Source: Sebaldella sp. S0638 (GTDB lineage Bacteria; Fusobacteriota; Fusobacteriia; Fusobacteriales; Leptotrichiaceae). Taken from it: a stretch of DNA of 33,307 nucleotides. The notes under the pieces are model-generated. The model did no database searches. It was not told the DNA's origin and saw only the letters and a list, made by a program, of their open reading frames with translations. This document shows, piece by piece, positions 24,201 to 33,128 of the stretch; the stretch's first letter is position 1, and each line of letters starts with the position of its first letter. The stretch is from positions 1 to 33,307 of the forward strand of contig NZ_JAMZGM010000042.1 of NCBI RefSeq assembly GCF_024158605.1. Reading direction: 5' to 3'. A program made the position numbers and the translations under genes.

Positions 24201-27200
24201 CGCTTGGAAGAAATATGGTTACTTTAACAAACGATGCAGGTACAATTACTCTTGGCGGTGCTGATTCAGTGGGAATGTATACCAGCTACGGTGAAATATA
24301 TAATAAAAACATTGCTAAAATAAATGTAACAGGTGATAATTCAATAGGAATATATGCAGTAAACGGATCAAAAGTAGAAAATCAAGCTGGTTCAGAAATA
24401 ACAGTAGGAAAAGGCGGGACTGGAATATTTGCTGAGGGCTATAAACAGGGAACAGCACAGCTTTTTGGCGATGGAAAACTTGATATCAAAAATAGCGGAT
24501 TAATAAAATCTGGAACAGGTTCCGGTGCAATAGGAATATTTTTGAATAATAATTCAGGTGTTGCCAGAAGTGATTCAAAACTGGATTTAACAAACGGAGT
24601 AATAAATTTAAAAGATTCAGAAAATGCTGTCGGAGTTTATGTAGAAAAAGGAACAGTAACTGACAGTGCTTCTACAATAACAGTAGGGAAAAACGGAATA
24701 GCTCTTTATGCTAAAGATAGTGATGTTACTTTGAGCGGTACTACAATAAATCTTTTTGGAGACAATGCATTAGGATTGTATCTTGATTCGCCTTCTAGTT
24801 TTAACGGAACAGGAACTATAAATATAGATGGTCAGAATGTAGTATTATTTAATATTATTTCAAGCGGGGGAACAATAACAAATAACTTTACTTTGGGAAG
24901 TATAGCATCAGGTTCTACTTATTCAATAGGAAATATTTCCGGCGGTGAAATAGAATACACAGGAAGTACAACTCTTGGAACAAACGGAACTATGATGGCC
25001 GGTATTAATTCTGCTATATATTTGAACGGTTCTGCAATAACAGCTGCGCCGGGTGCTGTTAATACAGCTGCCATGGCACTTGGCGGACAATATGGAGGGG
25101 TAGTATCTTTTCCTACAATGTCTTTGAGTACAGACGGCGAAAATGCAGGAACTATAACTTTAGGCGATAGTTCAGTGGGTATTTACGGTAAGAACGGATC
25201 AAGATTAAGCAATAAAGGGACTATAACAATGGGAACAGGTTCTGCAGCTATATCGACGGCAGGTGCCGGTTCTACAGCAGTAAACAGCGGGCAGATAAAT
25301 CTGGGAGCCGGTTCTCAGGGAATATATCTGCGTGACGGAGATAAAATAAACAATACATTATCAGGGAAAATAGAAAGTACAGGAGAGTCTGCAATAGGAA
25401 TTTTTGGTAATAATGTAAATACTTCTATAGAAAATCACGGTCTTATTGATTTAACAGGAAGTAAAACTATTGGAATTTATACAGCAGGAGCAACTGCAAA
25501 AACTGTAACAAATTCTGCTTCCGGAGTAATAAATATAGGAAATTCTGTATCTCAGGATGAACCAGGAGTAGGAATATTCAGTCAAACATCTGGAGATAAT
25601 ATAACTAATGCCGGAACTATAACAGGCGGTACTAATACAATAGGAATTTTCTCACAAAATGCTGCAGTAACAAACAGCGGTAATATAAGTACAGGAGCCG
25701 GAGGAACTGCAATTTATGCAGACGGCGGAACATTAAATCTAACCGGAGGAACTATAACAACCGGCGGCGACGGTTCTGTGGGAGTGTATGCATCTGATCT
25801 AAGTGCACCGGTAGTGAATAATTCTGCTTTTGTAATAGGAAGCGGAACTGGTGACAATAATGCTTACGGTTTTGTATTTTCCGGTACTGCTCCTGTAGAT
25901 TTTACAAATAATGCCTCAGTTACTATGGATAATAATGGTGTTTTCCTTTATTCCAAAACAGGAGGAACTGTAACTAATAATGCCAATATAACTATGAATG
26001 GTTCTAACAATGTAGGATATTATGTAGAACAGGCAGGTACAATAGTAAATAATGCAGTGATAAAAGGTGATACAGGATCAGCAAACATAGGTATATTCGG
26101 AAAAGGTATATATGACAGCAGTGGGAATCTTATAACTGAAGGAAGTATAAAAAATACAGGTGACATATTACTCGGCGACTCTCATCTTGTGGAACTTACA
26201 GATGAATACGGCGAGAAATATAAGAGCGGATACTCTGTGGGGATATACGGTGAAGGTTCAAGTATACTAAATGACACTACAGCTACAATAAAAGTAGGTA
26301 AAGACGGAATAGGTATGTATGCCAGAGATGCTGTAACCGCTTCTGTAAACTATGGTAATATTATAGGAACAGGGGATAATTCCATAGGAATATTTGCAGA
26401 TAATACAAAGGTAGAGAATTACGGAACAATAGATATGTCTGGTGATAATGTAATAGGAATAGCAGTAAGAGACGGAGCAGAGCTTATTAACAAAGGAACT
26501 ATAAAAGTAACAGGAGATAATGTATTTGGTATTTATATGTCAGGAGATAATACAGTTGTACGTAATGAAGGAACAATAGTAATAAGCGGGACAGGATTTG
26601 GAATAGGTTACACACCTAGTGCTGATAAAAACAATATATATGATACTACAGGTACAAGTACAGGTTCGACATCTAAATATTATGAACTGCCTGAAATGCC
26701 TACTCTGGTGAATTCAGGAATAATAAATATAGATTTGGGAAGCAGCTTTAATTACGACGGGGTAAAAGTAATAGTCAAAGTAGATCCGTCTACAAATACA
26801 CCAACAACAGATTCATCAAGTCAGGTTGGATTTGGCGGAACAATTCCGGATAAATTCGAGATAACACCTGATTTTTCACAAGGAACATCAGCAGACAGAT
26901 ATGTACTGGAAAATATTTTCAGAGGACAGTCAGGCAGAGGAGAGTATATTTCGCAATCTTTAACTTGGGACGCAACAGCTCAGGGCAGTGACATGGTCAT
27001 GACGAGAAAATCTTATACAGATTTTACAGATGGTTTATGGTATGAAGATTTCGGGCGTGTCCTGAATGAAAATTATGCTAATTCTACAGGTGACAGACTG
27101 AAAATATATGATAAAATCGATTATATAACTACAGAAAAAGACTTTAGACATGTAATGGGAAGTCTCGCAGGCGATGTCTATGCTAATATAAATCAAAGAG

Positions 27201-28117
27201 AAGATGATATAGCAAGGGCTTTTGAAAATTCACTTGATCTAATGTCAAATTCTGTAAACAATACTAAAGAAAATGTAAAAATAAATGTAATAGCAGGAAA
27301 AGGAAAACATAAAGAAGATACTGACGGGGTCTTGGGATATGATTACACTACAACAGGTGTACTAGCTCTGCGTGAGGTAGAAAGAACATACAGACATACA
27401 TTCGGATACTCACTGGGATACCTGCATACAGGGTTTGAATTCAAAGACGGAAATGAAAGTGAAGAATGGGTAGATACTGTTCAGCTCGGAATACATAATA
27501 AATATAACGCAGGAGGATGGAAAGTAAGAAATGATCTTACAGGAAGAGTGAGTCTGCACAATGTAGACAGAAACATAGACTGGCCTTCTCCTAATACACG
27601 TTCGGAAATGAATGGAACATATGAAACATACTCTGTGACTTCAGATAACATACTGGGGAAAGAGTTTGAAATAGGTAAAAAAGTTACTGTAACTCCATAT
27701 GGTGCTTTCAGGGCAATGTATGTTACAAGACCTACATTCAAAGAAAGCGGACTTGAGAGACTGGAAGTGGAAGGGAACGATGCATGGAGCGTGAAACCAA
27801 GAGCAGGTGTGGAACTAAAAGGTGCTGTGCCGCTTGGAAGTCAGAACAGCTGGCAGCTTAAAGGCTCTTTGGATGTAGCATACGAGTACGAACTTGCAGA
27901 TTTGAATGAAAGAGAAAAAGCAAGACTTGTAGCTGTAGAAAGTGATTACCATAAATTATCTAAACCTGAGGAAGAAAAAGGAACATTCAGAACAAAAGCT
28001 TCTATAGGTGTAGAAGTAGAAGACAGATACGGAATATTCCTAACCGGGGAATATGCTAAAGGTAATGATAAAGAGGATGATTACAGAGCAGGTATAACTT
28101 TAAAAGCAGTATTTTGA
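21203..28117 (+). CDS. Giant type V autotransporter (adhesin-like passenger, C-terminal beta-barrel)
   Basis: 2304 residues. The signal peptide (about 1-25, with LLVSFAALNAMIPAYVAG) is followed by a helical, charged N-terminal region of the kind seen in other fusobacterial autotransporters (about 26-95), then a Pro/Thr-rich stretch (about 170-215). The passenger is Gly/Ser/Thr/Asn-rich beta-helix; from about residue 1015 to 1820 it repeats an irregular motif, SIGIYA/VGIFS then a short turn, then VxNxGxI. A linker (about 1945-2045) leads to the barrel (about 2047-2304), which opens LALREVERTYRHTFGYSLGY and ends LKAVF. The chain would be secreted through its own barrel and displayed on the cell surface; adhesion or aggregation is the usual role, but no ligand can be assigned. 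ATG 21203 has GGAG 9 bases upstream. The gene is intact and monocistronic. Confidence 0.9.
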   Translation: MKRNKKLLVSFAALNAMIPAYVAGQTTSVVKYDRLYNSMINNIKTGKSNDKAYQLLERTLNQKNKELEDLYFQGDYIVKPEYLEWQIFFSGFYHESEGNDNTSENARYHSKVEYGTSGYYNENGEYIITGTNKSVTGKPYQPLQTAKEIDLGVSIPMKGITRDPSLLNPVPPVEINVNPGTLNVTPPSAANIPTVNTLVFQPMTPTVESPSLTSVPVITVKGAGGGNSDGAYFVQGGSSHAVISQWDMITGDINIRATGFQNYSYTMNNATGTISLSGARTSPSSATVPGAYTSAALPSSLITQSSVSMQGFYRIVGAPVVRLGAGVTFTLEGDNSSLAMSQHILHYDAHSEQASTLDWLETNGRISTAEKSELSKYVSNTNSDLIQYVVNEGKMNLVGRDVLAVNQQGHTYSGDKPVSVFSNKGEITGLNDLTTSGYTSMRQTVFAFLESGNPPGREQIFDNTGTGKIELRAPESIVYNIGGNYDKVHAATFMNSGSIKMYGLKNVGVYTAGAYSGYSSAAGLAKPGRIVFDTPIEILGDQSIGIDLERPINGAESKINLKIGGEGNLYSGNAGAGYDPQLVEESTGLYYKLTAGGANTLVTLDDYLINADSYSKRSYLVRVEDGTLTLGDGNSTNNSGKNQLIESDGGNENILLAAIGKSAKLVTDKDIQVNAVNGIRQTGLYVGDFTTTPSNGGGTMTFAGKLNVSGDASKGVVVDKAGTSSATGASITNSGMINISGGSYYDAAISKTVGTVGVIVNGQYSKFTSSGIGSTVKIDVADKESTAVFVSDGLADISNGDIKTSNGAFNLYSKGNTAVIKLTDTLLETGQKSLLFYSESNGKFDLNNVTAKIKGGTNASDRGTAFYYQGTGGTISSAAIEAYIKNMLNNTQGQLTLDMEAGSRLFVMDNVTMDLSSAAGAIGSLGINFTPSSTDYKTYMMYKSSLGIDQNIDLDSSSDAYNSLEIATSSITNNGKSIVGNLAGNVAIAQENGLDASGTPLGRNMVTLTNDAGTITLGGADSVGMYTSYGEIYNKNIAKINVTGDNSIGIYAVNGSKVENQAGSEITVGKGGTGIFAEGYKQGTAQLFGDGKLDIKNSGLIKSGTGSGAIGIFLNNNSGVARSDSKLDLTNGVINLKDSENAVGVYVEKGTVTDSASTITVGKNGIALYAKDSDVTLSGTTINLFGDNALGLYLDSPSSFNGTGTINIDGQNVVLFNIISSGGTITNNFTLGSIASGSTYSIGNISGGEIEYTGSTTLGTNGTMMAGINSAIYLNGSAITAAPGAVNTAAMALGGQYGGVVSFPTMSLSTDGENAGTITLGDSSVGIYGKNGSRLSNKGTITMGTGSAAISTAGAGSTAVNSGQINLGAGSQGIYLRDGDKINNTLSGKIESTGESAIGIFGNNVNTSIENHGLIDLTGSKTIGIYTAGATAKTVTNSASGVINIGNSVSQDEPGVGIFSQTSGDNITNAGTITGGTNTIGIFSQNAAVTNSGNISTGAGGTAIYADGGTLNLTGGTITTGGDGSVGVYASDLSAPVVNNSAFVIGSGTGDNNAYGFVFSGTAPVDFTNNASVTMDNNGVFLYSKTGGTVTNNANITMNGSNNVGYYVEQAGTIVNNAVIKGDTGSANIGIFGKGIYDSSGNLITEGSIKNTGDILLGDSHLVELTDEYGEKYKSGYSVGIYGEGSSILNDTTATIKVGKDGIGMYARDAVTASVNYGNIIGTGDNSIGIFADNTKVENYGTIDMSGDNVIGIAVRDGAELINKGTIKVTGDNVFGIYMSGDNTVVRNEGTIVISGTGFGIGYTPSADKNNIYDTTGTSTGSTSKYYELPEMPTLVNSGIINIDLGSSFNYDGVKVIVKVDPSTNTPTTDSSSQVGFGGTIPDKFEITPDFSQGTSADRYVLENIFRGQSGRGEYISQSLTWDATAQGSDMVMTRKSYTDFTDGLWYEDFGRVLNENYANSTGDRLKIYDKIDYITTEKDFRHVMGSLAGDVYANINQREDDIARAFENSLDLMSNSVNNTKENVKINVIAGKGKHKEDTDGVLGYDYTTTGVLALREVERTYRHTFGYSLGYLHTGFEFKDGNESEEWVDTVQLGIHNKYNAGGWKVRNDLTGRVSLHNVDRNIDWPSPNTRSEMNGTYETYSVTSDNILGKEFEIGKKVTVTPYGAFRAMYVTRPTFKESGLERLEVEGNDAWSVKPRAGVELKGAVPLGSQNSWQLKGSLDVAYEYELADLNEREKARLVAVESDYHKLSKPEEEKGTFRTKASIGVEVEDRYGIFLTGEYAKGNDKEDDYRAGITLKAVF

Positions 28118-28135
28118 TATTTATAAAACAGCAGA

Positions 28136-28158
28136 AGTGAGCCGAAAGGCTCATTTTT
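28136..28158 (+). terminator. Terminator after the autotransporter
   Basis: TGAGCC (28138-28143), GAAA tetraloop, GGCTCA (28148-28153), then TTTTT. Confidence 0.85.
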
Positions 28159-28195
28159 GTGTGAAAATTTACAAATCAGAATAATTTTTATAAAT

Positions 28196-28231
28196 AAAAA
28201 AAGCTGGTCAAAATATATTGACACAGCTTTT
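28196..28231 (-). terminator. Terminator of nagBA
   Basis: On the minus strand AAAAGCTG-T-GTCAA pairs with TTGAC-CAGCTTTT (one bulged base at 28223), followed by a seven-base T run (28202-28196). It sits 7 bases after the nagA stop and faces the autotransporter terminator. Confidence 0.8.
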
Positions 28232-28237
28232 ATAGTA

Positions 28238-29380
28238 TTAATTAAATTTTTTATGTTTACCTTTTGCGACTATTCCCAAAACATCAAAGTTATCGTTTAA
28301 AATAGCAAAGTCAGCAATATATCCGGGTTTTATAAATCCGTATCTGTCTTCCACAGATATTGCCTTAGCCGCATATGAAGTAGCCATTCTCAAAGCTTCT
28401 TCCACGGGAAGTCCTACATGCTGTACAAGATTTCTTACTCCTGCATTCATAACAAGAGCCGAACCACCCAGAGTACCGTTCTCATCAGAACATTTACCAT
28501 TTTCATGGAAGACTCTTTTTCCTTCAAATATAAATTCTTTCATATCAGTACCGGCAGGGCTTACTGCATCTGTTACCAGATAAAGTTTATCAGAAAGAAT
28601 ACTGTGTGCTATTCTTATACTTGCGAAATCACAGTGAAAACCGTCTGCTATTATTCCTGCATAGATATCTTTTTTATCAAATATAAACCCTACAACCCCA
28701 GGTTCTCTGGAACCAAATTCAGTCATAGCATTAAATAAGTGTGTAGCATTCTTGAAATAATCTTTTTTTGGTTCACATTCTGCATATTTTGCGAAAGTAT
28801 GTCCGATAGAAATATGAATATCTGCGTTTTTTAGTTTTTCAAGATGTCTGGGTTCTGCTTTTTCAGGAGCCATAGTAATAATTTTTACTGATCTGCTTCC
28901 GGAAGAAACAATTCTGTCTACTATATCATCTGAAAGAATTCTTATATATGCCGCATTATGTATACCTTTTTTTTCAATACTTATATTAGGGCCTTCAAGA
29001 TGCAGTCCAAGTACGCCTATATTTTCCATATCGTTCATATTATCAATTAAATCAAGTGATTTTATTATTTTTTCATCCGGTGATGTAATCAGTGTCGGCA
29101 AAAATGAAGTACAACCATATTTATGATTAGTTTCATTCATTATTTCCAGTGTTTTACGCGAAATATCATCGTTAAAAAGTACACCGCCGCATCCGTTCAG
29201 CTGTAAATCAATAAAACCCGGAGATAACACAGCATTGTTAAGGTCAATTACTTCTTCACCAGTGTACCCCGATAATTCAGATTCAGAAAGAGTCTTAACA
29301 ATTTTGTCATTTTCAATCAAAACAGCTGTATTGTTAATAAATGAATTTCCGTCAAAAATTCTACAATTTTTTAGTATCAT
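28238..29380 (-). CDS. nagA: N-acetylglucosamine-6-phosphate deacetylase
   Basis: 380 residues, the usual length. It removes acetate from GlcNAc-6-phosphate, giving glucosamine-6-phosphate for NagB. Diagnostic segments are SPGFIDLQLNGCGGVLFND near residue 55; HLEGP (metal-ligand Glu); SIGHTFAKYAE and THLFNAM (metal-ligand His residues); GFHCD; and LVTDAVSPAGT, with the catalytic Asp. QLNG in place of a second metal-binding HxH makes it the single-metal, Escherichia coli-type enzyme. The ribosome binding site AGGAG is clear on the minus strand. It follows nagB by 12 bases in the same transcript. Confidence 0.93.
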   Translation of the reverse strand: MILKNCRIFDGNSFINNTAVLIENDKIVKTLSESELSGYTGEEVIDLNNAVLSPGFIDLQLNGCGGVLFNDDISRKTLEIMNETNHKYGCTSFLPTLITSPDEKIIKSLDLIDNMNDMENIGVLGLHLEGPNISIEKKGIHNAAYIRILSDDIVDRIVSSGSRSVKIITMAPEKAEPRHLEKLKNADIHISIGHTFAKYAECEPKKDYFKNATHLFNAMTEFGSREPGVVGFIFDKKDIYAGIIADGFHCDFASIRIAHSILSDKLYLVTDAVSPAGTDMKEFIFEGKRVFHENGKCSDENGTLGGSALVMNAGVRNLVQHVGLPVEEALRMATSYAAKAISVEDRYGFIKPGYIADFAILNDNFDVLGIVAKGKHKKFN

Positions 29381-29392
29381 GAAATAACACTC

Positions 29393-30223
29393 CTATTTTA
29401 ATTTGAATAATTCCTCTTTTAATTTGCTGATATGAAGATTTTCAGCTTCAATTTCTCTAAAATATTTATATGTTTTTACTTTTAATTCTACAGCAGCACT
29501 TTCATCTATAACTACAATTGCTCTTCTGTGAAGCTGCAGAGCAGAAAGAGTACAAAGATGATTTACTCCGTTCTCAATTCCCTGATGTATTGCACCAGCT
29601 TTTTTATATCCGTCAGCCATTATTACTACTTCTTCAGAATCAAGAAGAGTTCCTACACCGACAGTCAGTGCTACTTTTGGTACTTTAGTAATATCATTGT
29701 CAAAGAATCTTGAGTTAGCAAGGATAGTATCATAAGTAAGTTCTTTATCTCTTGTTCTTGATTCCAGTGAAGAACCAGGCTCATTAAATGCTATATGACC
29801 ATCTTCACCAACACCGCCTAAAAATAATTTTATTCCTCCATAAGATCTGATTTTTTCTTCGTATTCTTCACATGTTTTCTTAATATCAGTAGTTAGTCCG
29901 TCCAAAATGTTAATATTTTCTTCTCTTGCATCCACATGTTTGAAGAAAGTATCGTGCATAAAGTAGTGGTAACTCTGAGGATGATCCGGAGCCAGTCCTA
30001 AATATTCATCCATATTGAATGTAACAACGTTTTTAAATGACAGAATACCATCTTTATGTAATTGGATCAGATTTTTATATGTCTCCATAGGAGTGCTTCC
30101 TGTAGGTAATCCTAATACAAATGGTCTGTCCTCAGTTGGTTTGAATTCCAGTATTTTTTTAGCTGTATGGTAAGCTACCCACTTCCCGATATCTTCCTTG
30201 TCTTTTAAAATGATAAGTCTCAT
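29393..30223 (-). CDS. nagB: Glucosamine-6-phosphate deaminase
   Basis: 276 residues, close to the hexameric enzyme of enteric bacteria in length. It converts glucosamine-6-phosphate to fructose-6-phosphate and ammonium, linking amino-sugar catabolism to glycolysis. Motifs are [13 protein letters not shown] (phosphate binding), [11 protein letters not shown] (catalytic Asp), [17 protein letters not shown] (catalytic His and Glu) and [25 protein letters not shown] precedes the ATG on the minus strand. First gene of nagBA, divergent from the RpiR regulator. Confidence 0.94.
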   Translation of the reverse strand: MRLIILKDKEDIGKWVAYHTAKKILEFKPTEDRPFVLGLPTGSTPMETYKNLIQLHKDGILSFKNVVTFNMDEYLGLAPDHPQSYHYFMHDTFFKHVDAREENINILDGLTTDIKKTCEEYEEKIRSYGGIKLFLGGVGEDGHIAFNEPGSSLESRTRDKELTYDTILANSRFFDNDITKVPKVALTVGVGTLLDSEEVVIMADGYKKAGAIHQGIENGVNHLCTLSALQLHRRAIVVIDESAAVELKVKTYKYFREIEAENLHISKLKEELFKLK

Positions 30224-30277
30224 AAAAAATTCACCTCTCTATATAATATTTATAAATCAAATTTACTATCTATAATA

Positions 30278-30306
30278 GTTATACTATATTAAGTCTAAAA
30301 AATCAA
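30278..30306 (-). promoter_or_regulatory. nagBA promoter
   Basis: On the minus strand TTGATT (30306-30301), 17 bases, TATAAC (30283-30278). About 55 bases upstream of the nagB start. Confidence 0.6.
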
Positions 30307-30527
30307 GGTTTTTTGAATTAAAATAAAAAAAATGAAAAAAAGAGTATTTTTGGTATTTTCAAAAGATAATAACGATAAAAATATAATTAAAATTCATTTT
30401 GTTGGAATAAATGTGAATCTATTTTTGAATTGGTTGTATTTCCTTTAAAATATGGTTTTGAGTATGAAAAAAACAAAAAAACATATGAATTTCTAAGATA
30501 GCGGTAATTTATAAAATGATTTAATTT

Positions 30528-30542
30528 GAAATTTATAATTTC
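30528..30542. promoter_or_regulatory. Palindrome, candidate operator 1
   Basis: Perfect GAAATT-TAT-AATTTC in the 490-base AT-rich region between nagB and the RpiR gene. Confidence 0.35.
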
Positions 30543-30589
30543 GTTTTTGATCAATTAAAATAGTGTGTTGTGACATGTAATGTTATGTA

Positions 30590-30603
30590 AGTGAAAATTC
30601 ACT
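30590..30603. promoter_or_regulatory. Palindrome, candidate operator 2
   Basis: Perfect AGTGAA-AA-TTCACT, about 70 bases upstream of the regulator's promoter. TGAA...TTCA symmetry is common in binding sites of RpiR/MurR-family regulators. Confidence 0.45.
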
Positions 30604-30662
30604 AATTTTTTTCAGGAAAAAATTATAATTACAAAAAAATCAAAAAAAATTTCAAAACCCTA

Positions 30663-30693
30663 TTGACTTTTAAAAAAAACGTGGTATTATAAT
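30663..30693 (+). promoter_or_regulatory. Promoter of the RpiR regulator and PTS gene
   Basis: TTGACT (30663-30668), then overlapping -10 candidates TATTAT (30685-30690, 16-base spacer) and TATAAT (30688-30693, 19-base spacer). Confidence 0.55.
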
Positions 30694-30695
30694 AG

Positions 30696-30709
30696 TGAAT
30701 TTGAATTCA
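30696..30709. promoter_or_regulatory. Palindrome, candidate operator 3 at the transcription start
   Basis: Perfect TGAATT-TG-AATTCA directly after the -10, where a bound repressor would block transcription. It shares TGAA/TTCA ends with the palindrome at 30590-30603. Confidence 0.45.
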
Positions 30710-30749
30710 GATAATGAATTGGAAAATGAATTATAAGTTGGTGATAGCA

Positions 30750-31580
30750 ATGTTTCAAGTGAAATTAAAATCTGTGTACAACGATTTAACAAAATCAGAA
30801 AAAAAAATTGCTAATTTCATAATGAAAAACTTTGAGAGGACTAAAACAATGACTTCATATGATATATCAAAAAAGGTCAATGTAGGACAGGCAACTGTAA
30901 TTAGATTCTCAAAAAAGCTGGGGTATAGTAGTTTTAATGAACTTATAAATTCGATCAATAAATTAGATCAGGAAGATATTCTGGAAAAAAATATAAGTCT
31001 GGGAGATGATGTAGCAACTACTAATACAAAAATAGCCAATCAGTATATTGATGTCATAAAACTGACACTTGAACTGAATCCGGTTTATATATTTGAAGAG
31101 GTAATAGAGGCTATAATTGCTGCAGAAAGAATAGTGGTTCTGGGAATAGGCAATTCTGCGATAGTATCTACAGACTTTGTAAATAAGTTAGCCAGAGTGG
31201 GTATGAATGCCTTTACCAATCTGGATACACACTTACAGTTTTCCATGATTTCCAATCTCGGAAAGAATGACTTGCTGATACTGATATCTGACTCGGGAGA
31301 GACAAGAGAAATAATAGAAGCTGCAAAGCTGGCAAAGCAAAACAAAACAAGAATAATTTCAATAACTAAGTTTACTAAAAACAAACTTCATGCTTATTCT
31401 GACTTTATTCTGAAAACTGCAAGCTTTGATATTAATCTCCGGTTAGATGCTACTACATCCAGAATAACGCAATTTACAATTATTGATATGATTTTTATAA
31501 ATATCTTAAAGACAGATTTTTCCAAATATAAGGAAATAATTACAAACAGCGATAATGCTGTAAGGATATTAAAATATTAA
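30750..31580 (+). CDS. RpiR/MurR-family transcription regulator with SIS domain
   Basis: 276 residues. The N-terminal helix-turn-helix lies about 35-57 (TSYDISKKVNVGQATVIRFS). The C-terminal SIS domain (about 110-250) binds phosphosugars and contains RIVVLGIGNSAIVSTDFVNK and LILISDSGETREIIEAA. Such proteins sense sugar phosphates; GlcNAc-6-phosphate or glucosamine-6-phosphate is the likely effector given nagBA opposite and a GlcNAc-type PTS next. I prefer ATG 30750, with GGTGAT upstream and the family-typical start MFQVKLKSVYNDLTKSEKKI. The in-frame ATG 30714 has no ribosome binding site and sits 4 bases after a palindrome at the transcription start. Activator or repressor status cannot be read from sequence. 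Confidence 0.85.
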   Translation: MFQVKLKSVYNDLTKSEKKIANFIMKNFERTKTMTSYDISKKVNVGQATVIRFSKKLGYSSFNELINSINKLDQEDILEKNISLGDDVATTNTKIANQYIDVIKLTLELNPVYIFEEVIEAIIAAERIVVLGIGNSAIVSTDFVNKLARVGMNAFTNLDTHLQFSMISNLGKNDLLILISDSGETREIIEAAKLAKQNKTRIISITKFTKNKLHAYSDFILKTASFDINLRLDATTSRITQFTIIDMIFINILKTDFSKYKEIITNSDNAVRILKY

Positions 31581-31632
31581 CGAAAAAACTTTTGATTAAG
31601 AGACGAACAATTTTAGAGAGGTGTGGTTTTAA

Positions 31633-33006
31633 ATGTTAGCAAAATTACAAAAACTTGGGAAAGCGTTAATGCTTCCAATAGCAGTACTTCCAATAGCTGG
31701 TATATTACTTAGAATAGGGCAGCCAGATGTACTGAATATGCCTTTTATAGCAAGTGCCGGAGGAGCAATATTCGATAACCTAGCAGTGTTATTTGGTATA
31801 GGTATAGCAGTGGGACTGGCAAAAAATAATGACGGTGCCGCAGGACTGGCAGGAGCAATAGCACATTTTATATTATTAGCAACAGCAACAGCAATAGTAA
31901 CTGCAAGATATCCTGATCTGAAGTTCAGCGTGGGAGTACTTACAGGGATAATCGGCGGTATCACAGCAGGGTTGCTTTATAATAAGTTCCATGATATAAA
32001 AGTTCCGGAATTTTTGGGATTCTTTGGCGGAAGACGTTTTGTTCCTATTATCACAGGATTATTCGCACTTGCGGAAGGTGCAGTATTAGGACTTATCTAT
32101 CCTGTATTTGACCTTGTTTTTACAAAAACAGGTACATGGATTGTTAATTCAGGACCAATCGGATCATTCGTATTCGGACTGCTTAACAGATTACTGATTC
32201 CAACAGGATTACATCATATCTTAAACAGCTTTGTATGGTTTGTGTTTGGTACATATAATGAAAAAACAGGAGATTTAAACAGATTCTTCGCAGGAGATCC
32301 TAACGCAGGACAGTTTATGACAGGTTTCTTCCCAGTGATGATGTTTGGTGTGGCAGGTGCAGCATTAGCAATGTATCTTACAGCTAAAAGAGAAAGAAGA
32401 TCAGAAGTAGGAGGGATGCTAATATCTGTAGCTCTGACTTCATTCCTTACTGGAATAACAGAACCGTTTGAGTTCTTATTCATGTTCTTATCTCCAGTAT
32501 TATACTTAATACACGCAATTTTAACAGGAGCATCTATGGCACTGACTTATGCAATGGGTATGAGAGACGGATTTTCATTCTCGGCAGGTGCAATTGATTA
32601 TGTACTGAACTTCGGAATAGCATCTAATCCAATAGGAATAGCAATATTCGGAGTTGTATATTTCTTCATATACTTCGCTATATTCTACTTTATGATAAAA
32701 ACATTTAATTTGAAAACACCGGGAAGAGAAGACGAAGACTTAACTGCAATGTCAGCACCTGATCTTGGAATAGCTGAAGAAACTGCAAAATATGTAGATA
32801 TATTAGGCGGAATAGATAATATAAAATCAATAGATTCTTGTATAACAAGACTTAGACTTACAGTAAATGATTCAAGCAACATAAGTGACGAAAAATTAAA
32901 AGCACTTGGTGCAAAAGGTGTAATCAGACCATCTAAAGATGCAGTACAAATAGTACTAGGGCAAAAAGCAGAAAAAATGGCTGATGAGCTGAGAAAATTA
33001 AAATAG
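31633..33006 (+). CDS. nagE: PTS GlcNAc/glucose-type transporter, EIICB
   Basis: 457 residues. The EIIC membrane part (about 1-370) starts LQKLGKALMLPIAVLPIAGI with LLRIGQPDVL, and has FALAEGAVLGLIYPVFD, LIPTGLHHILNSFVWF and TGITEPFEFLFMFLSP, typical of the glucose/GlcNAc family. FGTYNEKTGDLNRFFAGDPN matches the NagE subgroup better than PtsG. The EIIB domain (about 389-457) carries the phosphorylated Cys403 in SIDSCITRLRL. There is no EIIA domain, unlike the three-domain NagE of enteric bacteria, so a separate EIIA must supply phosphate. It imports GlcNAc as GlcNAc-6-phosphate for NagA. GAGAGGTG precedes the ATG; it is 52 bases after the regulator with no terminator between. Confidence 0.88.
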   Translation: MLAKLQKLGKALMLPIAVLPIAGILLRIGQPDVLNMPFIASAGGAIFDNLAVLFGIGIAVGLAKNNDGAAGLAGAIAHFILLATATAIVTARYPDLKFSVGVLTGIIGGITAGLLYNKFHDIKVPEFLGFFGGRRFVPIITGLFALAEGAVLGLIYPVFDLVFTKTGTWIVNSGPIGSFVFGLLNRLLIPTGLHHILNSFVWFVFGTYNEKTGDLNRFFAGDPNAGQFMTGFFPVMMFGVAGAALAMYLTAKRERRSEVGGMLISVALTSFLTGITEPFEFLFMFLSPVLYLIHAILTGASMALTYAMGMRDGFSFSAGAIDYVLNFGIASNPIGIAIFGVVYFFIYFAIFYFMIKTFNLKTPGREDEDLTAMSAPDLGIAEETAKYVDILGGIDNIKSIDSCITRLRLTVNDSSNISDEKLKALGAKGVIRPSKDAVQIVLGQKAEKMADELRKLK

Positions 33007-33024
33007 CATATTAAATATATTTAG

Positions 33025-33128
33025 AAAAAGAGACTTTGGAATACAGTATTAATAACAAAATTTACAGATAATGGACAAAAATATTATTTGAATTAAATAT
33101 TGTGATATATTGGAAAAGTCTCTTTTTT
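33025..33128 (+). terminator. Long-range hairpin after the PTS gene, terminator or small structured RNA
   Basis: AAAAAGAGACTTT (33025-33036) is complementary to AAAGTCTCTTTTTT (33115-33127) across about 78 bases, followed by a T-rich tail. The stem is strong enough to terminate, but the loop is far longer than usual and contains a smaller hairpin (AATAC/GTATT, 33040-33050). Confidence 0.5.

Noticed and set aside
30714-30749. N-terminal extension of the RpiR regulator from ATG 30714
   Set aside because: No ribosome binding site, and it lies just after a palindrome at the predicted transcription start; the family alignment begins at the Met encoded at 30750.
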